Shown here one piece after another: positions 1 to 8,646 of a stretch of 64,000 bases of DNA. The notes under the pieces are model-generated. The model searched no databases and had not been told where the DNA came from. It saw only the letters and a program-made list of their open reading frames with translations. Numbering within the stretch: the stretch's first letter is position 1; each line of letters begins with the position of its first letter. The position numbers and the translations under genes are program-made. Origin of the DNA: Saccharibacillus soli (GTDB lineage: Bacteria > Bacillota > Bacilli > Paenibacillales > Paenibacillaceae); the NCBI GenBank assembly GCA_002189105.1, contig NIOB01000006.1:620001-684000 (forward strand), given 5' to 3'.

Positions 1-1
1 G

Positions 2-823
2 ATGGAACAGCTCGGCAGTGCCGTAACTCGATTGACCGGCCTGGTGTTTCCCAAATTTGACGTGGCGGCAGGTGAGCATTATCTGAAACTGCTGGAGCAG
101 TATAATGAAACCAAATCTTCCGATGCCCCCATCCTGTATGGGATGCCTATTCTGGAGAGTGCAGAGGTTATCTACGCGGAGACGCGCCTGGGGACGCTGC
201 TGGGCATCAAACAACTGCTGGATCGGTATCGTTCATACATACTTAATGTTCGCATTGGCGCTACCGACTTCTCCAGCTTGTTTGGCCTTCGCCGCAAGCC
301 GGATATGACCATCTACGACATCGGCGTCATTCGGGACTGTGTAGCGGACATCGTCAATTTGTTTGGCAGAGCGGGAAGCGGCTACGTGATCTCCGGTCCG
401 GTGTGGGAATATTTTAAAAGTGACCGGGTACTCAAGCCGCAGCTGCGAGAGACGCCGTTCCAGGAGACAGCCGGTCGGGAAGGACTCAAGCTGCGGATGC
501 AGTATATTAATAAGTACGTCGATGGACTGATTCGTGAAGTCGAACTGGACAAGGAAAATGGAATTGTCGGCAAGACGATCATTCATCCGACACATATCTG
601 CCCGGTGCAGGCTTTATACACCGTCACGCATGAAGAACATATGGATGCCCTGCATATCCTGGCCAGCAGTGGAGGAGAAATTGGGGTCGTCAAGAGCGGC
701 TACGACAATAAAATGAACGAGATCAAGCCCCATCTCAACTGGGCGCGGCGCATCATGATCCGTTCGGAAATATACGGGGTGTTGAATGAGAACCAGAATT
801 TCACCGCATTGCTCATCCGCTGA
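2..823 (+). CDS. HpcH/HpaI aldolase/citrate lyase-like protein of a Ter operon (5' partial)
   Basis: The first 273 visible residues are open from the window edge, so the true start lies upstream; proteins of this family are usually over 350 residues. The sequence has the TIM-barrel lyase character of the HpcH/HpaI-CitE superfamily, with a GFVFPKF-like strand (GLVFPKF, residues 14-20), the conserved block RIGATDFSSLFGLRR near residue 84, and the late IIHPTHI block near residue 193. In Ter-dependent stress systems this lyase is the first enzyme of a predicted pathway making a nucleoside-like metabolite; the substrate is unknown. The next gene overlaps its 3' end by about 38 bases if its ATG is used, which points to translational coupling in one operon. 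Family call is strong; biochemical role is inference. Confidence 0.85.
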   Translation: MEQLGSAVTRLTGLVFPKFDVAAGEHYLKLLEQYNETKSSDAPILYGMPILESAEVIYAETRLGTLLGIKQLLDRYRSYILNVRIGATDFSSLFGLRRKPDMTIYDIGVIRDCVADIVNLFGRAGSGYVISGPVWEYFKSDRVLKPQLRETPFQETAGREGLKLRMQYINKYVDGLIREVELDKENGIVGKTIIHPTHICPVQALYTVTHEEHMDALHILASSGGEIGVVKSGYDNKMNEIKPHLNWARRIMIRSEIYGVLNENQNFTALLIR

Positions 824-2261
824 GGCGACCAAAGGAGTCGATACAGACGCACCAGTGTACGTGTATCAGATGCCGGAACAATTGACTGTTAACGTGCAGT
901 TGAATCGCAATCCATTCGGTCTGCATCCGGATGACCTGTTCCAGATGGCAGCGCGAATCAACAAGAAACGCAGCTTCCTCTTCGTCAGTCAGATTCTTGG
1001 CAAGCATATTCCGGTTGATCCGCATCGTTCGCTGCTGGGCGGAGCAGCCCTTGCGCTGCTGTGGCAGCGTCACCGCGCGGCTTCTACCGAACATGGAGCA
1101 GAAGTCGCAGCGCGTGAAGCGGGAGCATATCGTCTGGAAGAAGTCTGCGAAGCTCTGCGCGGTAGCGATTCGGCTCGTCATTTGTATGATCGCTTGAAGG
1201 CCGACAAGCTTCATCTGGAACAGCCCGCACTGTTCATCGCCTTTGCAGAAACGGCTACGGCGCTGGGGCATGCCATGTACGACTGTTTCACGGGAGATAC
1301 GCGTTTTCTGCATACGACCCGGGAAGAGTTGGTCGGACGAGAGCCGGTTCTCCGTTTTGAAGAGGAACATTCCCATGCCACCTCGCACCGCTGCTATGCC
1401 CGTGACACGTCATTTTTCCAGGGCGAAGATACGGTAGTGCTGGTCGATGATGAAGTGACAACCGGCAATACGGCATTAAATATTATCCGCGATCTTCAGA
1501 GCAAACATCCGCGTACGCACTATGTGGTTGCCAGCCTGCTGGATTGGCGGGGGCCGGAAGATCGTCAGCGGTTCGCGGAACTGGAAGCCGAGCTGGATAT
1601 TCAGATCGATACGATTGCGCTGATCGAAGGTTCGATTGAAGTGGAAGGTGGCCCGGTTGAACAGCTGCCGCAGTCGGCTTTGGATCGTCAGACGCCTGCT
1701 GAGGTGACCTTTATTCAGCATGATCTGACCCGCTTTTTCAGTCATCTGGATGCGGTATCGATCGATTCATCGGGAGTGACTTCGGATACCGCTTATCTGG
1801 AGTGGACAGGCCGCTTCGGCATGTACGAGTCCGATAATGCCAAGCTGGATGCACAGGTCCGTGCGGCAGCGTCTTACCTGACGACTCAGCGGCGGGGAGC
1901 ACGTACGCTCTGCATGGGAACCGGCGAATTTATGTATGTGCCCATGCGGATGGCGGCTGAATTGGGTGAAGGCATCGCCTATCAATCCAGTACGCGCAGT
2001 CCCATTCATGTCATCGATGAAGAAGGATACGCTGTGCGCAGCGGTTTTCCGCATGTGTCGCCGAATGATCCGGGTATCGCCAACTTCTTCTACAATGTCC
2101 CTGCAGGGGCGTACGATGAAATTTTCGTTTTTCTGGAGAGAATGTCTATCGCAGAGAATGTCGAACCGCTCCGGCGCGCGCTTGCGAGCACCGGCGTTCC
2201 CTTCATCCATCTGGTCTTCGCAAGCACGGCTGAACAAGGTTTATTGCAGGGGGGAGAATGA
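786..2261 (+). CDS. PRTase_2/TRSP-domain phosphoribosyltransferase-like protein
   Basis: The N-terminal half is a phosphoribosyltransferase-like fold: VVLVDDEVTTGNTA at residues 217-230 is the PRPP-binding loop (two acidic residues followed by TTG). The C-terminal TRSP domain carries its name motif at residues 403-406 (STRSPIHVID). In Ter operons this protein sits between the citrate-lyase-like gene and the StiP-like gene and is predicted to help assemble a ribosylated metabolite. Start choice is uncertain: the ATG at 786 overlaps the upstream gene and has only a weak SD, while GTG at 855 and ATG at 870 lie downstream of AAAGGAG (831-837) with long spacing. The conserved sequence begins around residue 28 (PEQLTVNVQLNRNPFG), so all three starts keep the domain. 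Stop overlaps the next start (ATGA). Confidence 0.85.
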   Translation: MRTRISPHCSSAEATKGVDTDAPVYVYQMPEQLTVNVQLNRNPFGLHPDDLFQMAARINKKRSFLFVSQILGKHIPVDPHRSLLGGAALALLWQRHRAASTEHGAEVAAREAGAYRLEEVCEALRGSDSARHLYDRLKADKLHLEQPALFIAFAETATALGHAMYDCFTGDTRFLHTTREELVGREPVLRFEEEHSHATSHRCYARDTSFFQGEDTVVLVDDEVTTGNTALNIIRDLQSKHPRTHYVVASLLDWRGPEDRQRFAELEAELDIQIDTIALIEGSIEVEGGPVEQLPQSALDRQTPAEVTFIQHDLTRFFSHLDAVSIDSSGVTSDTAYLEWTGRFGMYESDNAKLDAQVRAAASYLTTQRRGARTLCMGTGEFMYVPMRMAAELGEGIAYQSSTRSPIHVIDEEGYAVRSGFPHVSPNDPGIANFFYNVPAGAYDEIFVFLERMSIAENVEPLRRALASTGVPFIHLVFASTAEQGLLQGGE

Positions 2262-3409
2262 GTATGTTAAACGAGACACTGGCTTCCAAGATTCTGCCTG
2301 TTCCTGAACGCCTGGGCAGCTATAGTCCGGAAGACGTTATTTTTTTGCTGAAGGATCTGAGTGAGGTAGAACTGGAACGGGGCACGGAGGATCGTGAGGA
2401 AGCCATTCAGGGGGGGACGCACTATTCGGAGATGCTGCCTGTTGAATACCGCCCAACTCCACAGTACCTGGCGCTGTTCCATGAGACGCTGGACACCACG
2501 GCTCGTAAAGTCGCGCTGGCAGCCGGTATCGTCTCGGAACGTCTGATGGCCCGCCATGGCAACAATCTTGTGCTTGCTTCGCTTGCGCGAGCAGGTACGC
2601 CGATCGGCATCTTGATGAAACGATATTTCAAATCGGTATATGGAGCAGACGTTCCGCATTACAGCATCTCTATTATTCGCGGTAAAGGCATCGATGAGAA
2701 TGCCGTGCTGTATATGCTGCGCGAACATCCCGGCCGCCGTATCCAATTCGTGGATGGCTGGACGGGAAAAGGGGCAATCCGCAAAGTGCTGGCGGAGGCG
2801 CGCGAGACGATGCTGGCCAAATACCAGATCGAACTGGATGATGACCTGGCTGTGCTGGCCGATCCGGGACGCTGCTCCGAAACATTCGGTACCCGGGAAG
2901 ATTTCCTGATTCCAAGCGCCTGCCTCAATTCGACGGTGTCGGGTCTCATGAGTCGAACCGTGCTGCGGGATGATCTGATCGGACCTAATGACTACCACGG
3001 AGCCAAATATTATCGGGAGTGGCTTGAGGACGACGTATCCAATCTGTTTGTGGATCGCGTCAGCTCATACTTCGAGGAGATTCGTGACGAGGCTCGCCAA
3101 TTGGCTGTAGAGTTGGAGAACACTCCAGAAGCAAACCAGTCCAGCTGGCAGGGGATGAAGGACATCGCCCGCATCCAGCAGGATTATGGAATCGCCGATG
3201 TCAACCTGGTCAAACCAGGGGTAGGCGAGACTACGCGGGTGCTGCTGCGGCGCGTACCGTGGAAGATTCTCGTGGACCGGCTGGATAATCCGAATTTGCG
3301 CCACATTCTGCTGCTGGCTGAGGATCGGGGCGTTCCCGTTGAAGTGTATCCCGAGCTGACCTATTCCTGCTGCGGGATCATCCGTCCGCTGAACGGAGGG
3401 AAGGAATGA
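2258..3409 (+). CDS. StiP-family protein (PRTase_1; annotated as cysteine protease StiP)
   Basis: 383 residues, matching the StiP/PRTase_1 family found in Ter operons. The segment IQFVDGWTGKGAI at residues 162-174 resembles a PRPP-binding loop (D-G-W-T-G-K-G), and the region around residue 107 (SLARAGTPIG) is the other conserved nucleotide-sugar binding stretch. Databases often call this family a cysteine protease; the sequence better supports a phosphoribosyltransferase-like enzyme. The ATG overlaps the previous stop (ATGA) with a GGGGGGA ribosome binding site, and its own stop overlaps the next gene in the same way, so genes two to four form a tightly coupled translational unit. Likely partner of the TRSP protein in the same pathway. 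Confidence 0.85.
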   Translation: MSMLNETLASKILPVPERLGSYSPEDVIFLLKDLSEVELERGTEDREEAIQGGTHYSEMLPVEYRPTPQYLALFHETLDTTARKVALAAGIVSERLMARHGNNLVLASLARAGTPIGILMKRYFKSVYGADVPHYSISIIRGKGIDENAVLYMLREHPGRRIQFVDGWTGKGAIRKVLAEARETMLAKYQIELDDDLAVLADPGRCSETFGTREDFLIPSACLNSTVSGLMSRTVLRDDLIGPNDYHGAKYYREWLEDDVSNLFVDRVSSYFEEIRDEARQLAVELENTPEANQSSWQGMKDIARIQQDYGIADVNLVKPGVGETTRVLLRRVPWKILVDRLDNPNLRHILLLAEDRGVPVEVYPELTYSCCGIIRPLNGGKE

Positions 3410-4293
3410 TCTTCGCAAGCGATCTGGACCGGACGCTGATCTATTCCCGGAAGGCGATGGGAGCGGCCTTTGAAGCGGCAGAAGTGATCCCGGTTGAGCT
3501 GTATCAGGGGGAGCATATCTCCTTTATGTCACCGGAAGCGTCCAGGCTGCTCGTGGAGCTGTCGAAGACGGCGCTATTTGTTCCCGTTACGACCCGGACG
3601 ATTGAGCAGTATGAACGTATTTTCTATATTCGGGAGACTTTCCAGCCCCAATATGCTGTGACCAGCAATGGGGGGAACGTGCTGATTGATGGTGTACCCG
3701 ATCCCGATTGGCAGCGGCATGTGAATGAAGCTCTGGCTCGCAGCGAAGACGCAAAGAAAGTGATTGAAGCCTTCGACCGAATCGCCTCGCCGGAATGGGT
3801 GAAGTCTTATCGCCACTCCGATAACTTGTTCTACTCCATCATTTTGGATCGGGAAAAGATGCCGCTGGATCAGGTCGAGGACTTCCGCAAAGAGTTGGCC
3901 GGCATGTATTGGAACTTGTCGATTCAAGGGCGTAAAATGTACCTTGTACCCAATGGTGTGAGCAAGGGCGACGGCCTGCTGCATGTTAAAAAACTGGCGG
4001 GTGCCTCACGTATTGCCGCTTCCGGAGATTCGCTGCTGGATGAGAGTTTGCTGAAGGCGGCTGATTACGCCATTGTACCTCGCCACGGCGAGATCTATGC
4101 GGCTCATATGGAATCAGGCATCTATACATTCACCGACAGAGAGGGGATGGGAGCAGCGGAAGATCTGATCGCCAAGATCACCGAATGGTTTGCTGCTCCG
4201 CCAGCCTCAATCGAGGATGCAGACGCCGCTGTTCAAGCCGCGAATGACACCAACCCACAGATAAGCGAAACCAGAAAGCCTTTTCAACCGTAA
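3406..4293 (+). CDS. HAD-superfamily phosphatase of the Ter biosynthetic module
   Basis: Cof/sucrose-phosphatase-like HAD hydrolase of 295 residues. Motif I is DLDRT at residues 6-10 (nucleophile Asp6 and acid/base Asp8), motif II is in VTTRT near residue 64, the lysine motif is in GVSKGDG near residue 187, and motif IV is GDSLLDE near residue 207. A cap-domain-sized insertion separates motifs II and III. It overlaps the StiP stop by ATGA and is followed by a 58-base gap before the ATP-grasp gene. In this operon type the phosphatase is expected to dephosphorylate a pathway intermediate; the substrate cannot be read from sequence. The last 30 residues are low-complexity and probably disordered. 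Confidence 0.85.
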   Translation: MIFASDLDRTLIYSRKAMGAAFEAAEVIPVELYQGEHISFMSPEASRLLVELSKTALFVPVTTRTIEQYERIFYIRETFQPQYAVTSNGGNVLIDGVPDPDWQRHVNEALARSEDAKKVIEAFDRIASPEWVKSYRHSDNLFYSIILDREKMPLDQVEDFRKELAGMYWNLSIQGRKMYLVPNGVSKGDGLLHVKKLAGASRIAASGDSLLDESLLKAADYAIVPRHGEIYAAHMESGIYTFTDREGMGAAEDLIAKITEWFAAPPASIEDADAAVQAANDTNPQISETRKPFQP

Positions 4294-4351
4294 TACAGCT
4301 TAATTGTGCGGTGCAAGGCCACGGCCGAAAAGAGAAAGAGGACGATGAACG

Positions 4352-5401
4352 ATGAGAAAAATATGGCTGAACCGTTGGTTTTCGGTCGCTTATCACTATG
4401 TCAATTTGATTCGCCACAACGAAGAAGGAGTGGCTTTTGCGTTCTATGGGACACATCCCAATATCGACCATGTCTCCTTGAGCGCCTGCGATGTCAAAGA
4501 AACAGAGCCTACCGTAGAAGGGGAGGCTTATATCGAATTTTGCCTCAATTTCTGCGCCAGACATGGCATTGATCTATTCATTCCGCGTCTTCACATGGAA
4601 TTGATTGCAGCGCATGTAGAGCGATTTGAACAGATCGGCACTCGAGTCATGGTATGCAGTGACCTGGAACTGCTGGGCAATATGATGAACAAAGAGAAGT
4701 TCTATCGTTCGCTTGAAGGCCAAGGGATTGTGGATATTCCGAATTATCGCGTGGTGCAGACAGCAGAGCAATTTGCACAGGCTTATCGGGAACTAACGGA
4801 AGCTGGAGAACGTGTCTGCTTCAAACCCACGGAAGCCGAAGGAGGCATGGGTTTCCGAATCATCAAGGAAGAAGCGGGCGATCCGCTGAAAGAATTATAC
4901 GGATGGGTGACGCTGGAGACCACATTCGAGGAAACCTATCGAACATTGTCTACGGCGGAACGCTTCGATGATCTGATGGTGATGGAACTGCTGGAAGGCG
5001 AAGAGTACAGCATTGATTGTCTGTCCGATGCCTCTGGGAATCTGCTGACAGCTATTCCACGGCGCAAGTCGGAAGGACGTGTCTATCATCTGGAATATTC
5101 GGAAGAACTGCTCGCACTGTCGCGGCGAATCGCGGAAAATTGCCAGATTCCCTATGCGTTCAACGTACAGGTGAAGTACAATAAGGGTGTTCCCAAGCTG
5201 CTCGAAATCAATCCGCGTATGTCCGGCGGTCTGTATATTACCTGCTTGTCCGGTGTGAATGTTCCGTATCTGGCAGTGAAGGCGGCGTTTGGTGAAGAGG
5301 TACGTCCACCGCAGCCCGAGTTTGGGATCAAAGCCAGTTATGTGGAACAGGCCGTCAGGTTGGACGCAATCCCTAGCAGGGCCGAAACGCCGGGCTTCTA
5401 A
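4352..5401 (+). CDS. ATP-grasp domain ligase of the Ter biosynthetic module
   Basis: 349 residues. The centre and C-terminal half show the ATP-grasp layout: the lysine-bearing strand VCFKPTEAEGGMGFRI (about residues 152-167) with a glycine-rich loop, the hinge MVMELLEGEEYSIDCL (about 210-225), and the metal-binding end LEINPRMSGGLY (about 287-298). The N-terminal part looks like the pre-ATP-grasp Rossmann domain of carboxylate-amine ligases. The start is supported by AGAGGAC upstream. It would join an amine or amino acid to a carboxylate at the cost of ATP; the partner substrate presumably comes from the upstream lyase/PRTase steps, which is inference from conserved neighbourhood. Confidence 0.85.
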   Translation: MRKIWLNRWFSVAYHYVNLIRHNEEGVAFAFYGTHPNIDHVSLSACDVKETEPTVEGEAYIEFCLNFCARHGIDLFIPRLHMELIAAHVERFEQIGTRVMVCSDLELLGNMMNKEKFYRSLEGQGIVDIPNYRVVQTAEQFAQAYRELTEAGERVCFKPTEAEGGMGFRIIKEEAGDPLKELYGWVTLETTFEETYRTLSTAERFDDLMVMELLEGEEYSIDCLSDASGNLLTAIPRRKSEGRVYHLEYSEELLALSRRIAENCQIPYAFNVQVKYNKGVPKLLEINPRMSGGLYITCLSGVNVPYLAVKAAFGEEVRPPQPEFGIKASYVEQAVRLDAIPSRAETPGF

Positions 5402-5454
5402 GCGGAAGCGAGGAGAAGGAGCAAGCCCTGCCATCAAGCTGGAGGTGTTCAGGC

Positions 5455-6231
5455 ATGATCGATTATATTAAACGTTTCGGGCTGCCTATCACGGCCTTTA
5501 TTGCCGGGTACGCGCTTGCGATCTTCTCGCAGGGAGTTCTGCCCGTATGGGTGACGGCGCTGCTTCCTGGCGGTGCGGTGCTGCTGAGTATCGGCGCTTT
5601 TAAACGGGTCAAGCCCAAGCCAACGCCGACGCCAATCGATGTCTCGCCGCAGTCGAGACAGCCGGAGATCCTGCCGCCAAGCGGCCGACGGACGGGGATT
5701 CCAGCCGTCGATCAAGCGGTAGAGCGCAGGCTCCGCGAAGAGGCGTCCGTACGCCGCGAACAGGAACAGCAGGCTCAGGCTGCGGCGGCTGCCCAGCAGA
5801 AGGCGTCACCGCCCAAACCAGCGACGGAACCGGATGAGATGTGGGACCCGGTGCATGAATATATCTCGGTTATCGAAGAGTTGATTATCTCTGAAGGACA
5901 GAAGAATGCATTGGACGACGAGATTGTCGAGAAAACCTTGTCGCTTCTGTCTCGTATCGCCCGTCTGATCCCACAACTTAAAGAACTTAACGACAGCAAG
6001 ATCAATCACAATATTCAGCGTCTGGTCTTCAAGGACCTGAATGGTGCGATCAATCCGTTCCTGAAACTCAGCGGCGAAGCCAAGCGCAAAAATCGTCGTC
6101 TGCTGCTGGACGGGATCAAGGACATCAACTCCCGGTTGTCGCTGTATGTGGAGACGATCGAACACCGCGATCTGATTGAACTTCAGAGCCGGATCGATCT
6201 GATTCAACAGCGTTATCGGACTTCGGACTAA
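5455..6231 (+). CDS. XpaC-like membrane-anchored protein (5-bromo-4-chloroindolyl phosphate hydrolysis family)
   Basis: 258 residues. Residues about 9-48 form a hydrophobic hairpin of one or two membrane segments, followed by a Pro-rich and then Ala/Gln/Glu-rich linker (about 55-120) and a helical C-terminal domain. The layout and the position directly before telA fit the XpaC family, which regularly pairs with TelA. Despite the family name no hydrolase active site is visible; a structural or regulatory role at the membrane next to TelA is more likely. SD is GGAGGTG, 8 bases before the ATG. Family assignment rests partly on context. Confidence 0.65.
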   Translation: MIDYIKRFGLPITAFIAGYALAIFSQGVLPVWVTALLPGGAVLLSIGAFKRVKPKPTPTPIDVSPQSRQPEILPPSGRRTGIPAVDQAVERRLREEASVRREQEQQAQAAAAAQQKASPPKPATEPDEMWDPVHEYISVIEELIISEGQKNALDDEIVEKTLSLLSRIARLIPQLKELNDSKINHNIQRLVFKDLNGAINPFLKLSGEAKRKNRRLLLDGIKDINSRLSLYVETIEHRDLIELQSRIDLIQQRYRTSD

Positions 6232-6267
6232 GACGGTGCTTGCGCCGTAACAGAAGGAGGAACCTTT

Positions 6268-7398
6268 ATGTCTACGAATCTTGCGGTTGAATTGAAAAAA
6301 AGTGATGTGGATAAGGTCGAACAGGAAGCCAAGCAGGTCATCCAACAAGTCGCCAACACCGATAATTTACAGCTTGATGAGCTGATGGATCAGATTGGTC
6401 GAATGGGACAGCGTACGATGGAAAAAGCGGGTCAATCCCTGGAAATGCTCCAGCGTCCCGTGAACGACATGGTAGCGGGCAAACGTTCGGAAGTAGGCAA
6501 TAACATCCTCCGTTTGCGCACCGAGATTGATTCTCTCAGCAAGAGCAAGCAGCTCAGCTTCATCGACAAGATCATGCGAAAGACACCGCTCAAAAACTAC
6601 GTGTATAAGTACCAGTCCGTCAAAACGAACGTAGATGCCATCATCGTCTCCCTGCGCAACGGCAAGGACACGCTGGAAGAAAACATGGCCTATATGCGGA
6701 ATCTCAAGCGGACATCGATCGAAGAAGTGTATAATCTGCAAATGCGCATTGAGATGGGCAACCAGCTCAAGAAGCTGTTTGAAGAAGAGATTGCCAAGCC
6801 GGAGAACGCCAATCGCAAAACGACGCTGGAGCGAGGACTGCGCAAGGTCGTGACGCGAATTCAGTCATTTACCGAGATGATTATGCTCTATCAGCAGGCG
6901 ATTGCCGGTACGGACATCATCAATGACAACAACGACAAGCTGATTGATTCTGTAGATGCGACCATCGACAAGACGCAGCATCTCATTACGGTATCGGCTA
7001 TGATCGCTATGGCGCTCCAAGATCAGATGCAGACGATCGAAGCGGTGAATACGGCCAATCAGACGCTTCAGAACATGTTCGAGGAAAACTCGCGCATGCT
7101 CAAGGAAACGACGCAAAAAACCAATGATTTGCTCGGCAAACCGGCGATGCAGCTGGAAGCGGTCGAGCGTGCCATGGGCGACTTATTCGCTGCCATGGAC
7201 ATGTACGAACAGTCCAACCGTACGATTATCAAGTCGGCGACGGAACAGACGGGCCGCATGACCGAGATCAACAAACGAATGAACGACCGTCTTGGTCTGA
7301 TGCAGGCGGGCGGCGGGGAGGCCGAACCTTCTCGCGTCACAGCCGGGCAGCAGACCGAGTCACAGCGTTTGCAATCCATCTCCAACCTGTTGGAGTAG
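6268..7398 (+). CDS. telA: TelA-family toxic anion resistance protein
   Basis: 376 residues, almost entirely helical and soluble, typical of TelA (PF05816). Recognisable blocks are the N-terminal region around LELQRPVND-type sequence (EMLQRPVNDM, about residue 58), FIDKIMRKTPLKNYVYKYQS (about 93-112) and the C-terminal helices with TANQTLQNMFEENSRML. Cellular role is poorly known; the family is linked to resistance to tellurite and some cell-envelope antimicrobials and co-occurs with XpaC and Ter proteins. AAGGAGG lies at ideal distance from the ATG. Part of the operon starting upstream of the window. Confidence 0.92.
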   Translation: MSTNLAVELKKSDVDKVEQEAKQVIQQVANTDNLQLDELMDQIGRMGQRTMEKAGQSLEMLQRPVNDMVAGKRSEVGNNILRLRTEIDSLSKSKQLSFIDKIMRKTPLKNYVYKYQSVKTNVDAIIVSLRNGKDTLEENMAYMRNLKRTSIEEVYNLQMRIEMGNQLKKLFEEEIAKPENANRKTTLERGLRKVVTRIQSFTEMIMLYQQAIAGTDIINDNNDKLIDSVDATIDKTQHLITVSAMIAMALQDQMQTIEAVNTANQTLQNMFEENSRMLKETTQKTNDLLGKPAMQLEAVERAMGDLFAAMDMYEQSNRTIIKSATEQTGRMTEINKRMNDRLGLMQAGGGEAEPSRVTAGQQTESQRLQSISNLLE

Positions 7399-7434
7399 GT
7401 GCCAAACGTATAGAGAGAAGGAGGCAGGACCGGA

Positions 7435-7707
7435 ATGAACACCAAGATTCTCAACGCACGCATGGAGCGCCGGGAAGACAAGAGTTATATGGGTAAGGTC
7501 GAAGTGGAGGTCGAAGGGCATAAGGAGCCTTATGAACTGACCATCTACAGCAAGAGTGGTGACGCGTGGGAGTACAGCCTGCATTTCCTCAAGGAATCGG
7601 GACCGGAAGAACAAATTCTGGCGTTCGAGGAGTTTATCGAAAACGATGATGAGGCGTTCGACCTTCTGGTTGATGCGGCTTGGGATTCGATGGAGCAAGC
7701 GGAATAG
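7435..7707 (+). CDS. Small acidic protein, last gene of the Ter/TelA operon
   Basis: 90 residues, strongly acidic in its second half (many Asp/Glu from residue 55 on), no membrane segment or signal peptide. AGGAGG stands 11 bases before the ATG. It lies 36 bases after telA and directly before a strong terminator, so it is the operon's final gene. I do not recognise a family. The composition suggests a small soluble binding or adaptor protein; that is inference only. Confidence 0.75.
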   Translation: MNTKILNARMERREDKSYMGKVEVEVEGHKEPYELTIYSKSGDAWEYSLHFLKESGPEEQILAFEEFIENDDEAFDLLVDAAWDSMEQAE

Positions 7708-7728
7708 AAGGTTATGGTTCAAAGATGA

Positions 7729-7762
7729 AGCCGCCTTTCCTTTGGGGAGAGGCGGCTTTTTT
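7729..7762 (+). terminator. Rho-independent terminator of the Ter/TelA operon
   Basis: AGCCGCC (7729-7735) pairs with GGCGGCT (7751-7757) and is followed directly by a run of T. Confidence 0.9.
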
Positions 7763-7828
7763 GCGCGCGAAGGCAGATTTTGAAGGGGAAAGGATTTAAG
7801 AATTAGAGACTAGAGACTAGAGGAGAGC

Positions 7829-7926
7829 TTCGCTTCTCGGTTGGAGCGTTCCGAGAAGCGAAACTTTGGATTGAATATGGAATGGAATAGATGGCCGCTT
7901 TTCATCGGGGTAACGCGATGAAAAGC
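7829..7926. repeat. Two perfect inverted repeats in the convergent gap
   Basis: TTCGCTTCTCGG (7829-7840) and CCGAGAAGCGAA (7851-7862) form a perfect 12-bp stem with a 10-base loop. GCTTTTCATCG (7897-7907) and CGATGAAAAGC (7916-7926) form a second perfect 11-bp stem that abuts the stop codon of the AIM24 gene. Neither has a clear T-run on either strand, so terminator function is only possible; the second could end the AIM24 transcript. Confidence 0.6.
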
Positions 7927-8634
7927 TTATTTAATCAAAATATTACCGAAAGGGATGGCTTCTCGGAGAATCCGTTTGACCAAGCCATCATCCTCCATAT
8001 GTTCCCTCAGCTCCTGGCTTCTTGTACCGCCCGCCTGTAACAACACATGGCCGCGTCCGGTCATTTTCCAATGAAAAGGCATATGCTGGCTGGCGAGGTG
8101 ATTGCCGTAGACAGCCAGGTCCAGCCTCGCATTTTCGGGATAAGCCAGAATACTGCCGGCATGAACATACAGCGGTTCTTTTTCATTCAGCTCCGCTTGA
8201 AAGACCGTGCCCTGTGTCATGATCCCGATCTGGCCTTCTCCGGAAAATTTCATTTTGATGGCATCCTGGGTAATCAGCATATTTTTAAGCTTCAGGATTC
8301 GACTCTTCATCTCAATGCCATCGGTATAGAAGAAGAGCTGCCGGAAGTCATAAAGCATATCGCTGCCCCCAGCCAAATCCAGAGTCTGAAGCCCAAAGCC
8401 TGCGGGCAGAACGGCAGTGAAGGAACAGCGTCCCTTGAAGTCGGCACGGATCAGCTTACGCTTACGCATCATGCGGCTGATCTCCAGCAGCCGGTCGCTG
8501 CGTCCGCGTGGGTCACCGCGATAGGCCACGACCTGTTGAGGATGCAGAATGTGTGCGATGTCGGGTTCGTCCAGGTGGAAGGTATAAGCTTGGGCACCGA
8601 ACGAATCGTCGGTCTGTTCATGGATAATCTGCAT
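7927..8634 (-). CDS. AIM24-family protein
   Basis: 235 residues with the beta-rich AIM24 fold (PF01987), including the typical C-terminal half (TGRGHVLLQAGG, about residues 190-201). Bacterial AIM24/YgcG-neighbour proteins often accompany Ter gene sets, and here the gene converges on the Ter operon. GGAGG precedes the ATG, and only 12 bases separate it from the upstream coiled-coil gene, so the two are one operon. Function unknown; the family is proposed to assist membrane or complex organisation. Confidence 0.8.
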   Translation of the reverse strand: MQIIHEQTDDSFGAQAYTFHLDEPDIAHILHPQQVVAYRGDPRGRSDRLLEISRMMRKRKLIRADFKGRCSFTAVLPAGFGLQTLDLAGGSDMLYDFRQLFFYTDGIEMKSRILKLKNMLITQDAIKMKFSGEGQIGIMTQGTVFQAELNEKEPLYVHAGSILAYPENARLDLAVYGNHLASQHMPFHWKMTGRGHVLLQAGGTRSQELREHMEDDGLVKRILREAIPFGNILIK

Positions 8635-8646
8635 GTGTTCCTCCGA

